A program made the translations under genes and the position numbers. Positions 44,260-58,220 of a DNA stretch of 64,000 nucleotides are shown here, piece by piece. Below the pieces are notes generated by a model. That model was not told where the DNA came from, ran no database searches, and saw only the letters and a list, made by a program, of their open reading frames with translations. The first letter of the stretch is position 1; each line of letters begins with the position of its first letter. Source of the DNA: Tubiluchus corallicola (lineage: Eukaryota; Priapulida; Priapulimorpha; Priapulimorphida; Tubiluchidae). The DNA is taken from assembly GCA_030141605.1 (NCBI GenBank), contig JAQGDQ010000993.1, positions 1 to 64,000 of the forward strand, in the 5' to 3' direction.

Positions 44260-47200
44260 ATTCTGCGCTACAGATCTAAGAAGCAAGCTTATGTTAGGCC
44301 ACTAGAATTAATAATGAAAAGAAAAATTAGCAACATATTGCTGATAGTTAGTGTTATCTCTCAGGCTAGCATGAGTACAGTGAAGCCAGGTTTGTTGATT
44401 CTAGAGAGTCATTATTCATTTTTGCATTACCTGTAGCGTTTGTTTAACATGCTTGGCCGCTCTTGTATGAGAGGTTAGATAGCCTTAGAATAGGAAAAAA
44501 TCCTGTTTTAGTGGTATAGAGGTCAGTAGCTGTGTGGTCAGTATGCCATTGTTGTAAAATAAAATCAGTATGTCTCTGTTGATTTCTGAAAACTGGCTTA
44601 AAGTTTTTTTCTACAGATCCTCAAACGTTTGTAAGTTCATATGTTTCTTCATTTTTATGCAAAGCTTTTCAGTAATTTATTTGTCAGCTTAATAGTTTCT
44701 GATAGTGTTACAGTGATGCCTAATTATTGATTTTTGCAACTGCATATTCATATGTGTGTTTTTGTGTAGGCATGCATGTTGATTTGTGATATGTCAGGAA
44801 GTTTATTTATTAGTAAATTAGTAACAGTATACCGGTTAGTTTGCTATTGCTTGTTCCTTTATTTATTTTTTGCACGTCTGTTATGGATTTATTTTTGTTC
44901 CATGTTCTTGTTTCGTGTTTCTATTGCAGTTTCACCTTTTTACAGTGAGTGAAAAATAAAATCTGTAAAACAAATAGCCAGTTTTCTATAGTTAGTATGA
45001 GTATTTACAATTAGGAATTTATTTATAATGACTAGCAAACAACTATGTTGTTCAGCGTATTTTTCTTTTAGTTTGAATTTATTAAATTTATTTACTTCGA
45101 TACAAAATACATACTTCAGTACATTGCTATGATAAAACTAAATTTGATATTGATTTAGCTTCCAACTGTTCAGCTGTTTTCTACCAAATTTGTCGACATA
45201 TAAAAAGCAGCTCGTACTTACTGGTCAATTCCAAATTTTCAAGAAAATTGTCTTTAGTGACTTCCTCTAATCCAGTATAATACCAAACTGAAAAATCGCA
45301 TTAACAATACCAATAAATATCGATTATTGTATTGATTACTAATCATTAGAAATGGCTTATTTAATTACATTCATTGATACTTTGTCGAGCTGCCTCAATT
45401 TCAATTGTTAACATGTGAAACCATACACTGAGTAGTTGTAATAGACACTTGGGCAACGTTTGTCAAATTATTTCAAACGTTTTCTATCAGAACTTTAAAT
45501 CAATGAATCGTAACGATGACCTAGTGAAAATATGGCAATTGCAATACATACCAAGTATAAACGAAATTCAAATCTATTTTATTTCAACCGAAACAAATTG
45601 TCTATGGTTAACACAACAGTAAAAGGTAAGTTAATGCCTTTAAAATGAATCAATATGCAACAACATACAGTACCTATTAAACCCCAAAACAACAAGACCT
45701 GCGTAGTCCTGTACTTAAAAATGTTCATAATTTTTTAAAGGTTTTTGTCACAATTTCGTGAAGATGTGAGTTACAGTTAGCAGCCATGTTGGCACAACAC
45801 ACATTAGTAAGTTTTAAGCATTTTGAATAAATAATATTGCACAAACATTATGACATTGTAAGCTACCACTTCATGGAAGATCTTGCCACCACACATAACT
45901 GAACCCTTCTGTCTATATTATAGTGTGTTTCAACAGTTGTGGATCCTCCCTCCAAGCAGGGTGCACAGCAACAGATTAATTTGGGTTTAAGCCTCTGAGT
46001 TATTCTTGTGACATGTTCAAACAAGAAAAACACGAACTTTAAGTCTTCGTATATACCAAGCATAAAATAGAATAAACTTATTCTATAAGAATCTTATTTT
46101 GCAGAAATAGTATCAGTATGTTAGGGAGAAAAACAGCCGACGATAAGATTTCTGTGAGAGAAACTAATAGATTTGATGAATTAATTTTGACGAAGCATTT
46201 CAAAAGTAGCAATTCAAAATTAATTAATACTTAGATTAGAACTGTTTAAATAGGTTTAGCGCCTAAAATTATGCGAATAAAAAGCAGACGAAAATTTAGA
46301 AGTTGGTTAACGATCTGAGATTAATTCTATTTTCAAGCTTTAAGACATTCTAGTTTCAAAATTCGCAAGTGAAAATACAAAAATTAGATGTGAAATGTGC
46401 TGTTTTTTGTTTTAGATGAATATGTTGGTGCTCAAGCCTGTTTAGTTTGAAAGTTGTACATACGACGCTCAGATTTTCATACATTTCTGGCAGAATATGG
46501 AAACTTCTTTCTTCCAGATTTATTTTCGTTTTATGGAATTTTTATCTTTCTAATAGAATATAAATGTTTCTGTCTGTTAAGCTGTTCTTGCTTTATTATA
46601 TTTTTGCATTTCTGTTTTGTTATTTTGTATTGTGTATAGTATGTATGCGTCTTAGTTGAATAAGTGTTTTGTTTATTTGTTATTTTGCATGTTGCGTATG
46701 TTGTGTTGTGTACATTGCAATCAACTTGCACAATTTCTGGTATGAAAACATGTTGAAAATAACTGTAGTAAAGTAGTAACTGAAATGGATACAAAACACC
46801 AGTTTAACATGTTGACCAAAAGTTTCTTTATTCTGAAATACAATTATTAACATTTAGTTTAATTTGCATTGAGTAGAAGAAATTAGTTGCATAATTAAAT
46901 GTGTTGCTATAGCTAAGAACTGATATAAAATTTATAAAGACTACATTATATTGAAATTAATTAATAATAACTTACGTAGTTAATTATAACTTCAACAATA
47001 ACTGACGTTGTTAGAGCCTTTAACAATTACAAAGACAGGAATGAGAACTCCAAGTACCCTTAAGAACAAAAATGTCACAAAAATAAATTCGTAAGAAATT
47101 CACAGTCATAATGCGTAAGAAAAATAGAGCAATGGCGGAGAGAACCAAAAGACAGGTAAAATGTCATACAACTACTACAGCTATAGCTCACGAAAGACCA

Positions 47201-47788
47201 AAATGCTAATGTATTGAAGGATATTGGGTGCTTCAATTTTAAAAGAGTAACTACTGTAAAAAGTAAAAAGCCTACTAAATAAACAAGCAGGTGGCAGCAC
47301 CGTGGCAGTAATTGAAAACTAAATTAAAACCAAAAAAGGGCTTATGCACCCACTACAGTAAGATTGGTTTTGAGTTTTGTATTGGGAAGTTAAGTCAGAT
47401 AAATAGACCTCTGCTTGAATGCTAAATAACAAAGAAATTAATGAGGCCTACGAAGAATTGTCAAATCAAACTGCAAACAATAGCAGCACAACAACAATAG
47501 CAATAGTGGCAACAACAGTACAGCAACAGAAACAACAATTGAGCAACCTACATACAATAATAGTAAAATATTGTCGTAAGATACTACTCGTGATTTGTTT
47601 ACATTGCTTTAGTCAACAAACAGTAATTACACGTCGACGGGTAGCTATTACACACTACAACACACACACACATTCAATTCTCCAGCGGAAGTCCGGTCAG
47701 AAACCGTTTCCGTTCGCTCTTGTCGAAGTCTGTTCAAAAACGACCTACTATGTCTTGCTTCTTCCTTCTTCCAAGAAACGAAATTGAC
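44260..47788. other. Intergenic, 3.5 kb, no gene recognised (right)
   Basis: Mirror of 24241-27769. No difference between the copies was noticed in the places compared. Confidence 0.5.
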
Positions 47789-48140
47789 ATTTAATAGTTA
47801 CATTTATTGAAAATAAAGTTCAGCGCTTTAATTTTTGGGCAAGCGTATGTTTTTCTCTGTAAAATTATCATGATTAGTATGGTCAAAATGTTATTCAGTG
47901 GTAAATAAAGTGATTATTGTGAAGTTTGAACAGGAGAGGAAGTCACTGATAATTCTGCGCATCAGGTACTAATTATAGCGGAAGTACGAGGTTGTACTTC
48001 TAAAACTGTTTTAAACGATTTGAAACTGTAACATGTGTGCTTCAGTATTTTCACGCTGTCCTGATGTGGTTATTTTATCAAAATACGTTTTCTGCGTCTT
48101 TCTAAAGAGGTTATGTCACACCACATAAATTTTTTTGACT
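47789..48140 (-). other. GPCR 3' UTR, right copy
   Basis: AATAAA on the minus strand at 47803-47808. Confidence 0.5.
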
Positions 48141-49121
48141 CTAGGAAAAGTTACTTAACATAGTATCGACTGTGGCGCCAGTATTTCTGCAGCGGATGAC
48201 TTTGCGATATGCCCTACGAAAATTTCTATCTCTCATACCGTATATGACCGGATTAAAGAACGAGTTACAGTAGACGAAAGTGCACACTATCATCACGTCT
48301 GGATGAGTTGCTGCAGTTGGATTTAACAAAGAGTTTAAAACATCTGTAAGCACAACCACAACGGCTGGAAGCCAGCACGAGAGAAACGCGACTAGCACGA
48401 TTAGAGTAGTGACAAATGGTTTCATTTCTCTTTTAAAGCGCTCCTGTTGAAGGGCAGGTTCGGCAGAGTTTGTTCCAGTTTGCAACCTAATTTGTTTAGA
48501 GTGATAGCGAGCTATGTTCATTATACGAATGTAGAAGTACGCAATCACTGGAGTCGGTAGGAAAAATGTAGCAGTCAACCAAAGCAGTAGGTGACTTGGT
48601 GACAGTACTGTCAGTAGAAAGCAAGACGCTATGCCATGATACTCGTTTGACCATCCAAAATACGGTAATGATACTAACGTCAGAGAGGCTAACCACGACG
48701 CAAATACCAGTAAAATTATACGCATATTAGTCATGATATTATCACTGTTAAGTGGATAAACAATTTTTGTGTACTGACTTGCGGATATGAGCAAAATGCT
48801 GTACATTGAAAGAGAAGACCAGCATGCTGTAGTTGTAAATGTAGTAAGACACGCATGTTTGGATATCATCAGTTCCGGTATAAAAACTGTTAGCGCCATG
48901 TACAGCATAGATATTCCTGTCAGTAAGTCTGCAACTGCCAAGTTTCCAACAAACACGTAGGCTGCACTATGGAAACGTTTTTCCATCGCCAACGTAATCA
49001 GAACAAGTGTGTTACTGAACACTATAACAAAGGATATTGCAATCGTGGAAATCAAAAGAAAAAACGTATAGTCAAACAAAGCAGACGATGTGTCAGACGT
49101 AGTTACATTAGTAACGTTCAT
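48141..49121 (-). CDS. Class A GPCR, orphan, right copy
   Basis: Mirror of 22908-23888 with an identical 326-residue product. It has the same start choice (MNVTNVTT after a splice-acceptor-like site) and the same SQY in place of DRY at the end of helix 3. CWLP and NPVIY are intact. Because the two copies are identical and both open, either both are maintained or the duplication (or assembly join) is very recent. Confidence 0.93.
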   Translation of the reverse strand: MNVTNVTTSDTSSALFDYTFFLLISTIAISFVIVFSNTLVLITLAMEKRFHSAAYVFVGNLAVADLLTGISMLYMALTVFIPELMISKHACLTTFTTTACWSSLSMYSILLISASQYTKIVYPLNSDNIMTNMRIILLVFASWLASLTLVSLPYFGWSNEYHGIASCFLLTVLSPSHLLLWLTATFFLPTPVIAYFYIRIMNIARYHSKQIRLQTGTNSAEPALQQERFKREMKPFVTTLIVLVAFLSCWLPAVVVVLTDVLNSLLNPTAATHPDVMIVCTFVYCNSFFNPVIYGMRDRNFRRAYRKVIRCRNTGATVDTMLSNFS

Positions 49122-49640
49122 TTTATGAAAAAATAATGGCTGCCACTGTAAAAACAATAAAAATATGTTTTTCCCCAACAATGTAACCAAATGAAAACAC
49201 CTATTCCTGTTTGTAAACAACATAAGAAAAGATGTCACAATAAAGATGCAAGTTTTGAAAAGCATATGTTTAGTAAACAAGGCACGATTTTCCAAGTGGT
49301 TATGTTAGTTACATTGCTTTTGAGAAATCGTTCAGAATATTATCTCCTGAAAACCCAGAATTAAGCCTGCTTTGCTCAACAACAGACTGTTACGCTAACT
49401 GAGTCTATTAGTTCTTATATAGTGGAAAACGTAAGTCGTGTAGGTCTTCTTTCGGCGTTTTGTTACATGTCGCAATTAAAACAGAAACCTTATACATTGA
49501 TAAATTTCAAGAAAACAATTTTCTGGATTGAAATCCTGTCCAATTCCGAAATTTGCTTGAGCTAGGATTACGGAAGAGATTAGAAAAGAGAATATATGTG
49601 CGCGCAAATACATGTAGCACGAAAGAAATATTATAGCCTT
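49122..49640 (-). other. 5' region of the GPCR gene, right copy
   Basis: Mirror of 22389-22907. Acceptor-like site at about 49146. Confidence 0.45.
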
Positions 49641-50094
49641 GTCGTCCGTTTATACAAAAGGCAGGAAACCGCGGGGTTTTCCCCTCTTAATTGCTCTACG
49701 ATTTTACAGGTGCCGTTGTTCATACACAATGCGGGACAAATAATCGCCCGCGCCGTTTCCAGCACTCATTGCTCTCTGAGCGATTTTTTTTACAAAAACC
49801 GCGCGTTTTTCCCACTAGATTGCAATCGGAAGTGGGCTTTGTTAATACGTAATCGGCAAGGCAGTTAGCTGAAAAAAGAAATCTCTACTGGTCTATACGT
49901 GCTTATAAACTGCACATTGCACAATGGCTGATAAAAACTGAAACAATAATATTGTAAGTGGAAGAGAATACAATGTTATATGATAAACGCCTAACTGAGT
50001 ACAAAGATAGTACAAGAAACAACTTTTACAAAAGAACTTTTCTGATTATTTGCATGAGATTCTCTCTGTCTGTCTTCCTCCTGTTTGTGTGCTC

Positions 50095-50191
<97 letters not shown>

Positions 50192-50435
50192 TTCTTCCAA
50201 CTCACACTTTTCATCATACAATGGTCATTTTTTGCAATAATTCCTACACTGATGTATGTGTCTTCTACCATAATTTTTCACGATCTCGTCTATGTAAATA
50301 CAGTGTCAACATTTCATTCACAACGAACGACGTCATTTCTGAAAGTGGTGTAGAAGCTACCAAAAGCCGCTTCATATTCGAAGCGAGAAAGGAATTTTCC
50401 TTCGCGAGAAACCGCCCTATGTATAAACGGGGCGT
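49641..50435. mobile_element. Candidate non-autonomous DNA element, right arm
   Basis: Mirror of 21594-22388, with a (TC)n array at 50099-50188. Confidence 0.4.
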
Positions 50436-50494
50436 TACCGATTTTACGTAATTATAAAGAAATGCAGAGAGAAAGTGTGAAACAGAGCGAGGAA

Positions 50495-50766
<272 letters not shown>

Positions 50767-51038
50767 AGGGAGAAAGAGAGTCTGCCCTTTCTATTGTCAT
50801 TCTTGTACATTGAAGTGAAAATTTTCCAGCAAGTGGTCGAACATACTTGGTGTTATCTGAATAAAATGTCCTACTTCTGCTTTCAGTTCTCTAATATATT
50901 CTGATAACAACGTTTTCTTTCATTTGTTTGCTGCAACCACTTTTTACCCAAAAAATTCTTTTTCCTCTGATTTCGTTTTCCTTTTCAGATGCAAATGATA
51001 TAGACGAAGCTCGTTGTCTTGTGTTTTGTGTTTTGTTA

Positions 51039-51198
51039 GAATTTGGAAGGACCGTGTGGACAGAGTTCAGTGTTTGAATGTGATTCTTTTGAATGTAAGT
51101 GTTTTGAACGACCATGTAGACAGAGTTCAGTGATTGAATGTGATTCTTTTGAATGTTAGTGTTTTAAAGGACCATGTGGACAGAGTTCAGTGTTTGAA
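51039..51198. repeat. 60-base tandem repeat, right arm
   Basis: Mirror of 20831-20990. Confidence 0.9.
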
Positions 51199-51303
51199 TC
51201 TTAGTAAGAATCACTCTATCGTAAACAATCTAACATTGGAAATGTCTACCTTGTTGGTCAGTTGTGAAGAACGAAATTATTTCTACTGTTATAACCGCTG
51301 GAG

Positions 51304-51389
51304 AGTACGTAGTCTAGCGCACATCTTGTAAAGCGTGTCTTGTAAACAGAAGGTCCCTTGTTCAAATCCTGGTTCTGTTACAACTTTTT
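51304..51389 (+). repeat. tRNA-like SINE head, right arm
   Basis: Mirror of 20640-20725; GTAGTCTAGCGCACATC then TTGTTCAAATCCTGG. Confidence 0.5.
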
Positions 51390-51588
51390 CACAGTTCTTG
51401 TTTTTCAAGTTTAGTTTTAAATTTAATTAATAGTGTATGTAATCAAGATGCAGATACCTTTTTATTTATATAAGAAGAAAATTGTTTGATGCTTGATGGG
51501 ATTATGCAATATACAGTACATATGTAATTCTTGTATCGTCTTTATCTGAATCTCCTAAAACAGGATTAACTAAAACATTATCTTTTTA

Positions 51589-52272
51589 CCCTTGAAGGAG
51601 AAGAAAAGGGATACCTGAAATAAGTTTCAGAAAAATTGCCTTAAAAATTACACTACTTCATAGCAATTTTATGCACCTATGGTATTCGTGTTGAAAGTAA
51701 TTTTCGTTTGATTGCATTTTAAATTTCGCGCAATATTGTTCCGACGGCACCATTACATGACGTCACTAAAACAGGTAAATCAGGGGAAGAAAAGGAAATG
51801 TTAAATTATGTCCCAAAAAACTTTCCATGCAAATCCGTATTACTTAGCATTTCGCTTATCTGCGGGAAAGACTTATGTAACTAGAAAAAAATTATTAATC
51901 ATGTAAAATATTTTCAGCAATTGGTACCATGTCGCTGACTCACCCTCCGGGGTGCACCACTCACTAACCAAAAACTTAGTTTTTAATCTTAATGACAAGA
52001 TACAGTAATTTTAAATTTTATTCCGTTAGTGACTTGTGCCCTACGAATGCTCTGATTATTTTTTTAAACTTTACAAGATGTTATCTAAATTGGTTTCAAA
52101 TAACTTATCGTCAAAATGGCTGCGTAAAACAGTCATCGCGGGAGTTTCAATTTACAAGTTTTATACAGCATGACAGCAGACGCAAGTCTAATATGTACAA
52201 TGGTAGTATGCAAGTGATATAAAATATGAAGCTTGATATAAGTTGAGGGTTTTCTTGGGCTTTAAAGCAATT
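51589..52272 (-). mobile_element. Interspersed repeat A, copy 3 (right arm)
   Basis: Mirror of 19757-20440; oriented opposite to the spacer copy at 35330. Confidence 0.8.
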
Positions 52273-52707
52273 TGAAAAACTGCCAGTACAGGTGTTCATT
52301 GATTTAATGTTGATTTGCAATTCGCTTAAAAGCACCAGATATCTTTATTATATCTAATTTATTTCGAACATTAAACCACAAGTGAACAAGTTAAAAAAAT
52401 AAATATTTAAAAAACGCATAATACTTACGAAAACATTAAATTGCTTGAACATTAAAGTATTACATTGCTGGCGTATACAACAGGTATAGGCATGTCACTG
52501 AATTAACATTACTGTATTTAATTACAAAGGAAAAAAGAATTTGTAAAATAAAACAGTAAACGATAAAATTGTTTTGTACGGTAAACGTTTCTAAAACAAT
52601 ATGTTTTCTAAAAAATAAAACAACGAATAATAAAAGTGTTTTTTTGGTAATACAACAAAAAGTAAAAGGTTCTCTAAAAATAAAATGCATTTACTGAATG
52701 CATTTAC
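52273..52707. other. Intron or intergenic, nothing recognised (right)
   Basis: Mirror of 19322-19756. Confidence 0.5.
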
Positions 52708-52854
52708 CAAGAATTGGGCAAGCTAAATCTGCCAAATCGAATCCAAAAAAACGTTTAGGTTCACCGCATGTCATGCTTATGTTCCATTTAGGTTCCCATT
52801 TTAAGTGTTCCTCTATAGCCCAGCTAAGCTTCTTGTCACATTTCAGATGGTAAC
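52708..52854 (-). CDS. Secreted LRR protein, exon 2 (LRRCT-like cap), right copy
   Basis: Mirror of 19175-19321, identical. Cysteine cap segment YHLKCDKKLSW...MTCGEP...LACP; phase 1 on both sides. No downstream exon found. Confidence 0.8.
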
Positions 52855-53750
52855 CTGAAAATGAAATCCTTGTTAGCAAATGAGTACTGAGTAATTTAAA
52901 TGAGTCATGAACAACGCGAAGAGTTTTGAAAGCTTTACAGACCGGTGTTTTATAAAAAATAGCAGAATTTGGTTAAATTTTTTAAGTTTTGCTTCGTCGC
53001 ATTCTGCTGACTGTTACTCACTGTGTTTATTAGCTGGAGCAACTTTACCATGTATTTCATGCGATGGTTCACCTTCTGAATTAAGCTGGTTCGCTAATGA
53101 TCACGTACGACTGCTAACATACTTGAAAAGACATCAATGTCGTCATCTTGAATTTAAGATGGCAAATGGAAAATCGATGCAGAATTTGTTCTAGTATATC
53201 TCAGTAAAGCTTCATGACAACCGACTACGAGTTGGCGGAGCCTTAGATTTTTTTCAAAAATGGTGTTACGTCGCCATCTTGAATTCGAAGCATTGGACCG
53301 AAAATCAAAATCCCGAACTCAGCAAAGTTTTGTGATGATCCACTGCGATTTGGCAGAGCCTTGAGCTCTTTTCAAAAATGATGTTACTGCTGCCATTTCA
53401 ATCTCAAAATGGTAGATCGAAAATACGATTACGCCAATCGAATGTGGAGCTTATTCTAAAATATGTTCCTATAAACTTTCATGGCGATCTCAATGGACTA
53501 GAACGTGGCGGATGCTAAGGGGATTGCTCACGCAACCACATAACTGTTTGGAGCTCAGAATAGGAATATGTTTTTACGACATCTCTCACAAATTTTGGCT
53601 ATACCTAACTCTGGTCTAGTATTCCTTACTCCAAACCTCTAAAAACTGTCTACCAACTTGACGACAGGTTTCCTTCTCTTACAATTTTACAAAATGTAGT
53701 GATTCACCATAGACACTTTATCATTTTGATTTGCGAAAGATGAGACTTAC
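52855..53750 (-). repeat. LRR gene intron with degenerate tandem repeat, right arm
   Basis: Mirror of 18279-19174; repeats at about 53124-53509. Confidence 0.65.
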
Positions 53751-54414
53751 CTTTTACTATTACAGTAACATTAGAGGAGGGTACACTCTCGTGTAGCTGA
53801 GGTTTGTTTATCCTCTTCACCCCTTCTGCGTACAAAAGCTCGAAATTTAAACTCTGAGTCAAATCCAATGCAGGAATCTTCAGTTTTGGGTGGGTAAATC
53901 GAATCTTCAGCGTTCTCAGACCATCTACCTTAGCAAAAGCCTTTGGGTGTATCTGTACAAGATTATGGTTAAACGAGAAGTTCAGTTCTTCAATAGTACC
54001 CTCAAGACAATGCTGATACAACTTAGTGAATTTGCTTTGTATTATATTTAATGATTTCACTGACTTGCCTGGAAATTTCATGTAGAAAACATCTCCTTCT
54101 CCAGTCAGACCACCATCCCAGTCTAAACGTTCAATGTAAACGTGGCTTATAGGTTGAGGAAGTTTATCAGCTATATTTTGAAGGTCCCCAGACGTCAAGC
54201 AATGGTCTTCAAGCAATGGTATTCCAATGGAGCACAGATATTCACGGTTCGGCCTGCAGAATATAGTACAATTGTCTTCATTGTAATAATTCGTGACGTG
54301 AAAGCATTGAGGACATTCAATCTTCTCACAGAAGTCTGAAAACCCTGGCTGGATGTACGTCGCAACAATAACAAATATGGCAGATAAGCCTAAAGAAACT
54401 TTACATGCCTCCAT
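53751..54414 (-). CDS. Secreted LRR protein, exon 1, right copy
   Basis: Mirror of 17615-18278, identical. The start at 54414 opens on the signal peptide MEACKVSLGLSAIFVIVATY. Cysteine-rich N-terminal block, then LRR-like segments. Donor AAAAG/GTAAGT at 53751/53750. The end of the no-difference zone lies only about 150 bases upstream of this gene (about 54580). Confidence 0.85.
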
Positions 54415-54616
54415 CTTGTTGTAAAAAAAGTCAATGAGTTGATGTCGTTGCACTTAAATGACTTTCAAAACGATATGACATGTTGAAGAAGCAAGTTTGA
54501 GCTGCTCAAATATTGGAACGTTTAGCAATCACAATATGATTTCTAGTACAATGCAGTAACTATAGTAACGCGTCATCAGAATGAGCTTCGCCAACAATTA
54601 CCACAGTTCATAGAGC

Positions 54617-54644
54617 CGCTTGGTTTCTTCCCTTTCTTTACAGC
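54617..54644. other. 28-base segment present only in the right arm
   Basis: Absent at about 17412-17415 in the left arm, and accounts exactly for the change of the coordinate sum from 72029 to 72057. It is pyrimidine-rich and ends TTTCTTTACAG, like a splice acceptor. Flanked by AGC on both sides, which fits a deletion in the left arm. Confidence 0.85.
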
Positions 54645-55256
54645 ACATGTAACTGCTATTAAGCCCTCAGTCTGTACATCATTTATTATTTGAATATATA
54701 TTAGAAAGCCAAGCCAAAAGAAATGATTTTATTAGCACGTTAGATTCGTACTATGTCTTCTCTAGCCAGGTTAATAATGCTATAAAAGCTTTTGCAAATC
54801 TTATCTCGGATAAATTTTTATCGTCTTTCGCCTGTATATAAATAGTCTGTTCGTGATGAAATTTTACAACTCTCGTCGTGTTTTCTATATGCTGTTTTGT
54901 TTTTATTTATGATTATGCGAATTAACATTAGAATTGGTAATTATGTTTATTATAATTGTACTCGCTGTTTGTCATTGTGTATAATGTGTGTAAATTTTTG
55001 TTACTAAGTATTAAAATATGTTAGTTATTGTTTATTATGTATGTATGTAGTGTTGGATTATAATTTTAAACTATGTCTATTGTATATTTGTTGTCGTTCA
55101 ATGTGTCTCATGCGTTGGATTCTAAATTATATATAAGTGAATATGTTTAATATGTTGTAAACGCTTTTAGAAATTTGAAACATATTGCTACAAATAGAGG
55201 GAATGTATTCTGTACATAGTTTTTAAAAATATAGAATTATAATAATAATAATAATA
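54645..55256 (+). repeat. Probable LINE-type 3' end, right copy
   Basis: Mirror of 16816-17410. The open stretch 54653-54841 encodes LESQAKRNDFISTLDSYYVF; the AAT tail is at 55238-55258. Confidence 0.4.
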
Positions 55257-55374
55257 ATTCCCTTTCTTCTCCATTGTCAACGGAGATTGGGATTTTTTCA
55301 GTCCTCCCTACAAAAAAATTATTGCGGGGATTTGAACTCGACCGTCTGCATGAAAATCCGGCATGCCATGACAC
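55257..55374 (-). repeat. tRNA-like SINE fragment, right arm
   Basis: Mirror of 16683-16800. Confidence 0.5.
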
Positions 55375-55824
55375 TAATATTTTATTAAGTCAGTTGAAAT
55401 AGGCCTACTGAATTAAACAATGTAGGCCTATCGACGAACCTATCAATTTAGATATATAGATATAGATATTTATAGATATATATTTAGATATATATATAGA
55501 TATGTAGGCCTATCTACCTCTTTTGAAACGTCTCTGATTTAACTGTGGCCTCACAGATTTAACTGAGATTTGCAAATTTTTAACTCAAAGTGGCTTTTTT
55601 CTGTAGCTCTTTGCTCTGAACTTTTGTACAAACCTATTCGTTGTTTTTTTTATTAACGCACTAATACCTATAAATATTTTTGTGCCTAATAATAAATAAA
55701 TAAACACACTGAAATAGTTAGATGGGCACAAGAGATGCTTTAGTGTAAAGTTTACAATTCCCTACACACAAGAGATAAGTTCATGAAGTTATTAGGGTTC
55801 ATGAAGTTAGTCATGGAGTTCACG
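55375..55824. other. No gene recognised (right)
   Basis: Mirror of 16256-16680; the T run at 55644 is two bases shorter than the A run of the left arm. Confidence 0.5.
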
Positions 55825-56011
55825 GATTAGGGTTAGGGTGGCTTAGGGTTAAGGTTGTAGTTATGGTTAGGGAGGGTTAGGGTTAGAGTAGCTTAATGTT
55901 AAGGTTAGGGTGCCTTAGGGTTTGGGTTAGGGTGGCTTAGGGTTAGGGTTAGAGTTAGAGTCATGGTTTAGGGTCAGAGTTAGGGTTAGGGTTAGAGTTA
56001 GGGTTAGGTGT
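55825..56011 (+). repeat. Degenerate interstitial telomeric repeat (TTAGGG)n, right arm
   Basis: Mirror of 16045-16232, here in the TTAGGG orientation. Confidence 0.9.
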
Positions 56012-57474
56012 AAGATATTTAAATTGTGTCGGGAATTGTAACTATTTATTAATATATCATCTCTTGTATCAATTTAACTATTTCAGTATTCGTATTTGTT
56101 ATCACCTTTTGAAATAATTTGTATCTTTTTATTCTAATCTCTGTACCAGTGCAATTTATATTTTAGGCCTGAAGCTGAGTAAATTATAAAGAGATCTATT
56201 GCAAATTGTATTTTTAAATTTTTCACACACCAACATTAGTTATCATTTAATGATGTTTTAAATTAGCTACCTGAAGTTTGTGTGCTGAATATAGACCTAA
56301 CTGTTATGATTGCAATGACTGATTGTATTAGGTTTATGAATGTAGGCTATTAAGCATATGCAAGCAGCAGTAACTGTTTCAGCAGCACTGTTTTCTCGTT
56401 GATTTTAAAAAGAGTACAAATAGACCATACCAAATCAAATATCGAAAAGAAAAATTAAGTAAATCAAATCAAATGAATTTAAAGCAAAAAGCTGTTGACG
56501 TACATCCTGATGTACAAACTGTTCGAATTCATCATCAGTTCGTTTGTTAGGTCAGTCTAACTGTCGGTTAGGTTAGCATTTGGTGATCTAAGTGTGGTTA
56601 ATATAAGTAAAAAAACTGGTTGCCAGCAGTGGCAGCTCGCGTGTAGGTACTGTGCTACTGCAGCGCCCCCTGTTTTCATTCATTATTATCGATGATATTC
56701 AATATAATAATCTGCTTTCTTTAGTTCTTTCTTTACACTTGTGCGGAACCGGAGCATGTGAGGGAAGTACAATTTGCTTCACAGTCCAAGCAACGTGATG
56801 TTTGGGCTGCTGTGCGCATGCGGCCATCGCACATATCTGAGGACAGACGCTGTACTTTAGGTAGAAAGAGTACTGTCGCTCACTGCAGTACTCGTTTGTC
56901 AGTTGTCACGTGTTTAAAAGGCGTGTATCGTAATATTCTTGAACTGCGACAATTTAAGCTATTCGTAAGAAAACAATATTTTTTGTTTAGTAGTTTATCA
57001 AGGTTATGTTTAAATTAGCTTATTTGTTTAAAATTACAATTACGGCATTATAATTGCATACGTTTGTTTCGTTTTACACAATATTAAAACAATGGTTAAA
57101 AGTTTTTTAATTTTGCGGCAACCCCTGCTAATTTTAGCTAAGAGTCGCCATTAGTTACCAGACTGAGCAAATCCCGGCCTCGTTTTGAGCTTAGGACTCC
57201 AGGACTACATACAGAATTATTATTACTTTGATATTCAAATTAAACGTCATAACTTCCCAGAATACATTGCATGTGTAATTGTTGCCATGGTGACTTTGTA
57301 GCAAGCTAGTTTCTGCTTTATTTACAAAAGATTCTTTTCCGTGCAAAAATAAGAAAATCATACAAATACCGTTCCAAGTCAAGATAAAAAGTTTGAAAAA
57401 AGAAACAATATTTTTGTGCATTGTTTTTCTCAAATTTGATATGCACTGTTGATGCAACATCTTTTACAGCAATC
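56012..57474. other. No gene recognised (right)
   Basis: Mirror of 14581-16044. The 86-codon ORF at 56758-57018 has one residue changed (VRKQ here, VKKQ there). Confidence 0.4.
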
Positions 57475-57612
57475 ATGCCCAAAGCAAAGGTCTATGTAAA
57501 TTTGGCACTCGCTTTACACACGTATAAATTAATTTTATTTGCTACACCACAGTCAGAAGCGAATAAGCTTTCTCAAGAAAAGGAAGAATCAATGGACAAC
57601 TTTGTAAAATCG
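57475..57612 (+). CDS. Candidate first exon, right copy (MPKAKVYV...)
   Basis: Mirror of 14443-14580. ATG at 57475, open for 46 codons to AAATCG/GTATGT. No recognised family; could be chance. Confidence 0.25.
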
Positions 57613-57722
57613 GTATGTAAACAGTTTCTCTCTTATATCAATAAGTTATATTAATTATCTTAACGCAATCGAAGTAAACCTGCCACGCTGTAGTTGTACG
57701 CGTTTTTCATTGAACTGCTTAT

Positions 57723-58220
57723 GTGTGTTGGAATAGCAAGATTTCTTTGGAAACAAAAATTAGAATATTCTCAGCCTTAGTTGAAACTGTATTTCTGTTC
57801 AACTCTGAGCTCTGGACATTAAAAGCAAATCATAAAGCTGAAATCGATGCGTTTCAAAGGCGAAATTACAGAAACATTTTGGGTATTAGATGGCCAAAGA
57901 AAAAATTTCAAACAAAGATCTATATAAAAAATAAAAGAAGAACATTGGACAAGAAAAATAAAAAGACGCCATTTAAAATGGATTGGGCATATGCTTACAC
58001 TACCTGATGATAGTCCAGTAAAGATAGCTCTCCAACAAGCCATAGAAACAGCTAAAAAACCTGCAAGAGGACAAATGTTAACACATTTAGATTTTGCACA
58101 TAAATATTTGAGCACTTCAGCATTGGTCCTTAGAAATAAATGTACTTGGGGCATTGCAGCGAGTAGGGAGTCCTGGCATAGGGAGGTGAGCAGAATCATG
58201 CCCCTGGACATGTGATTCAT

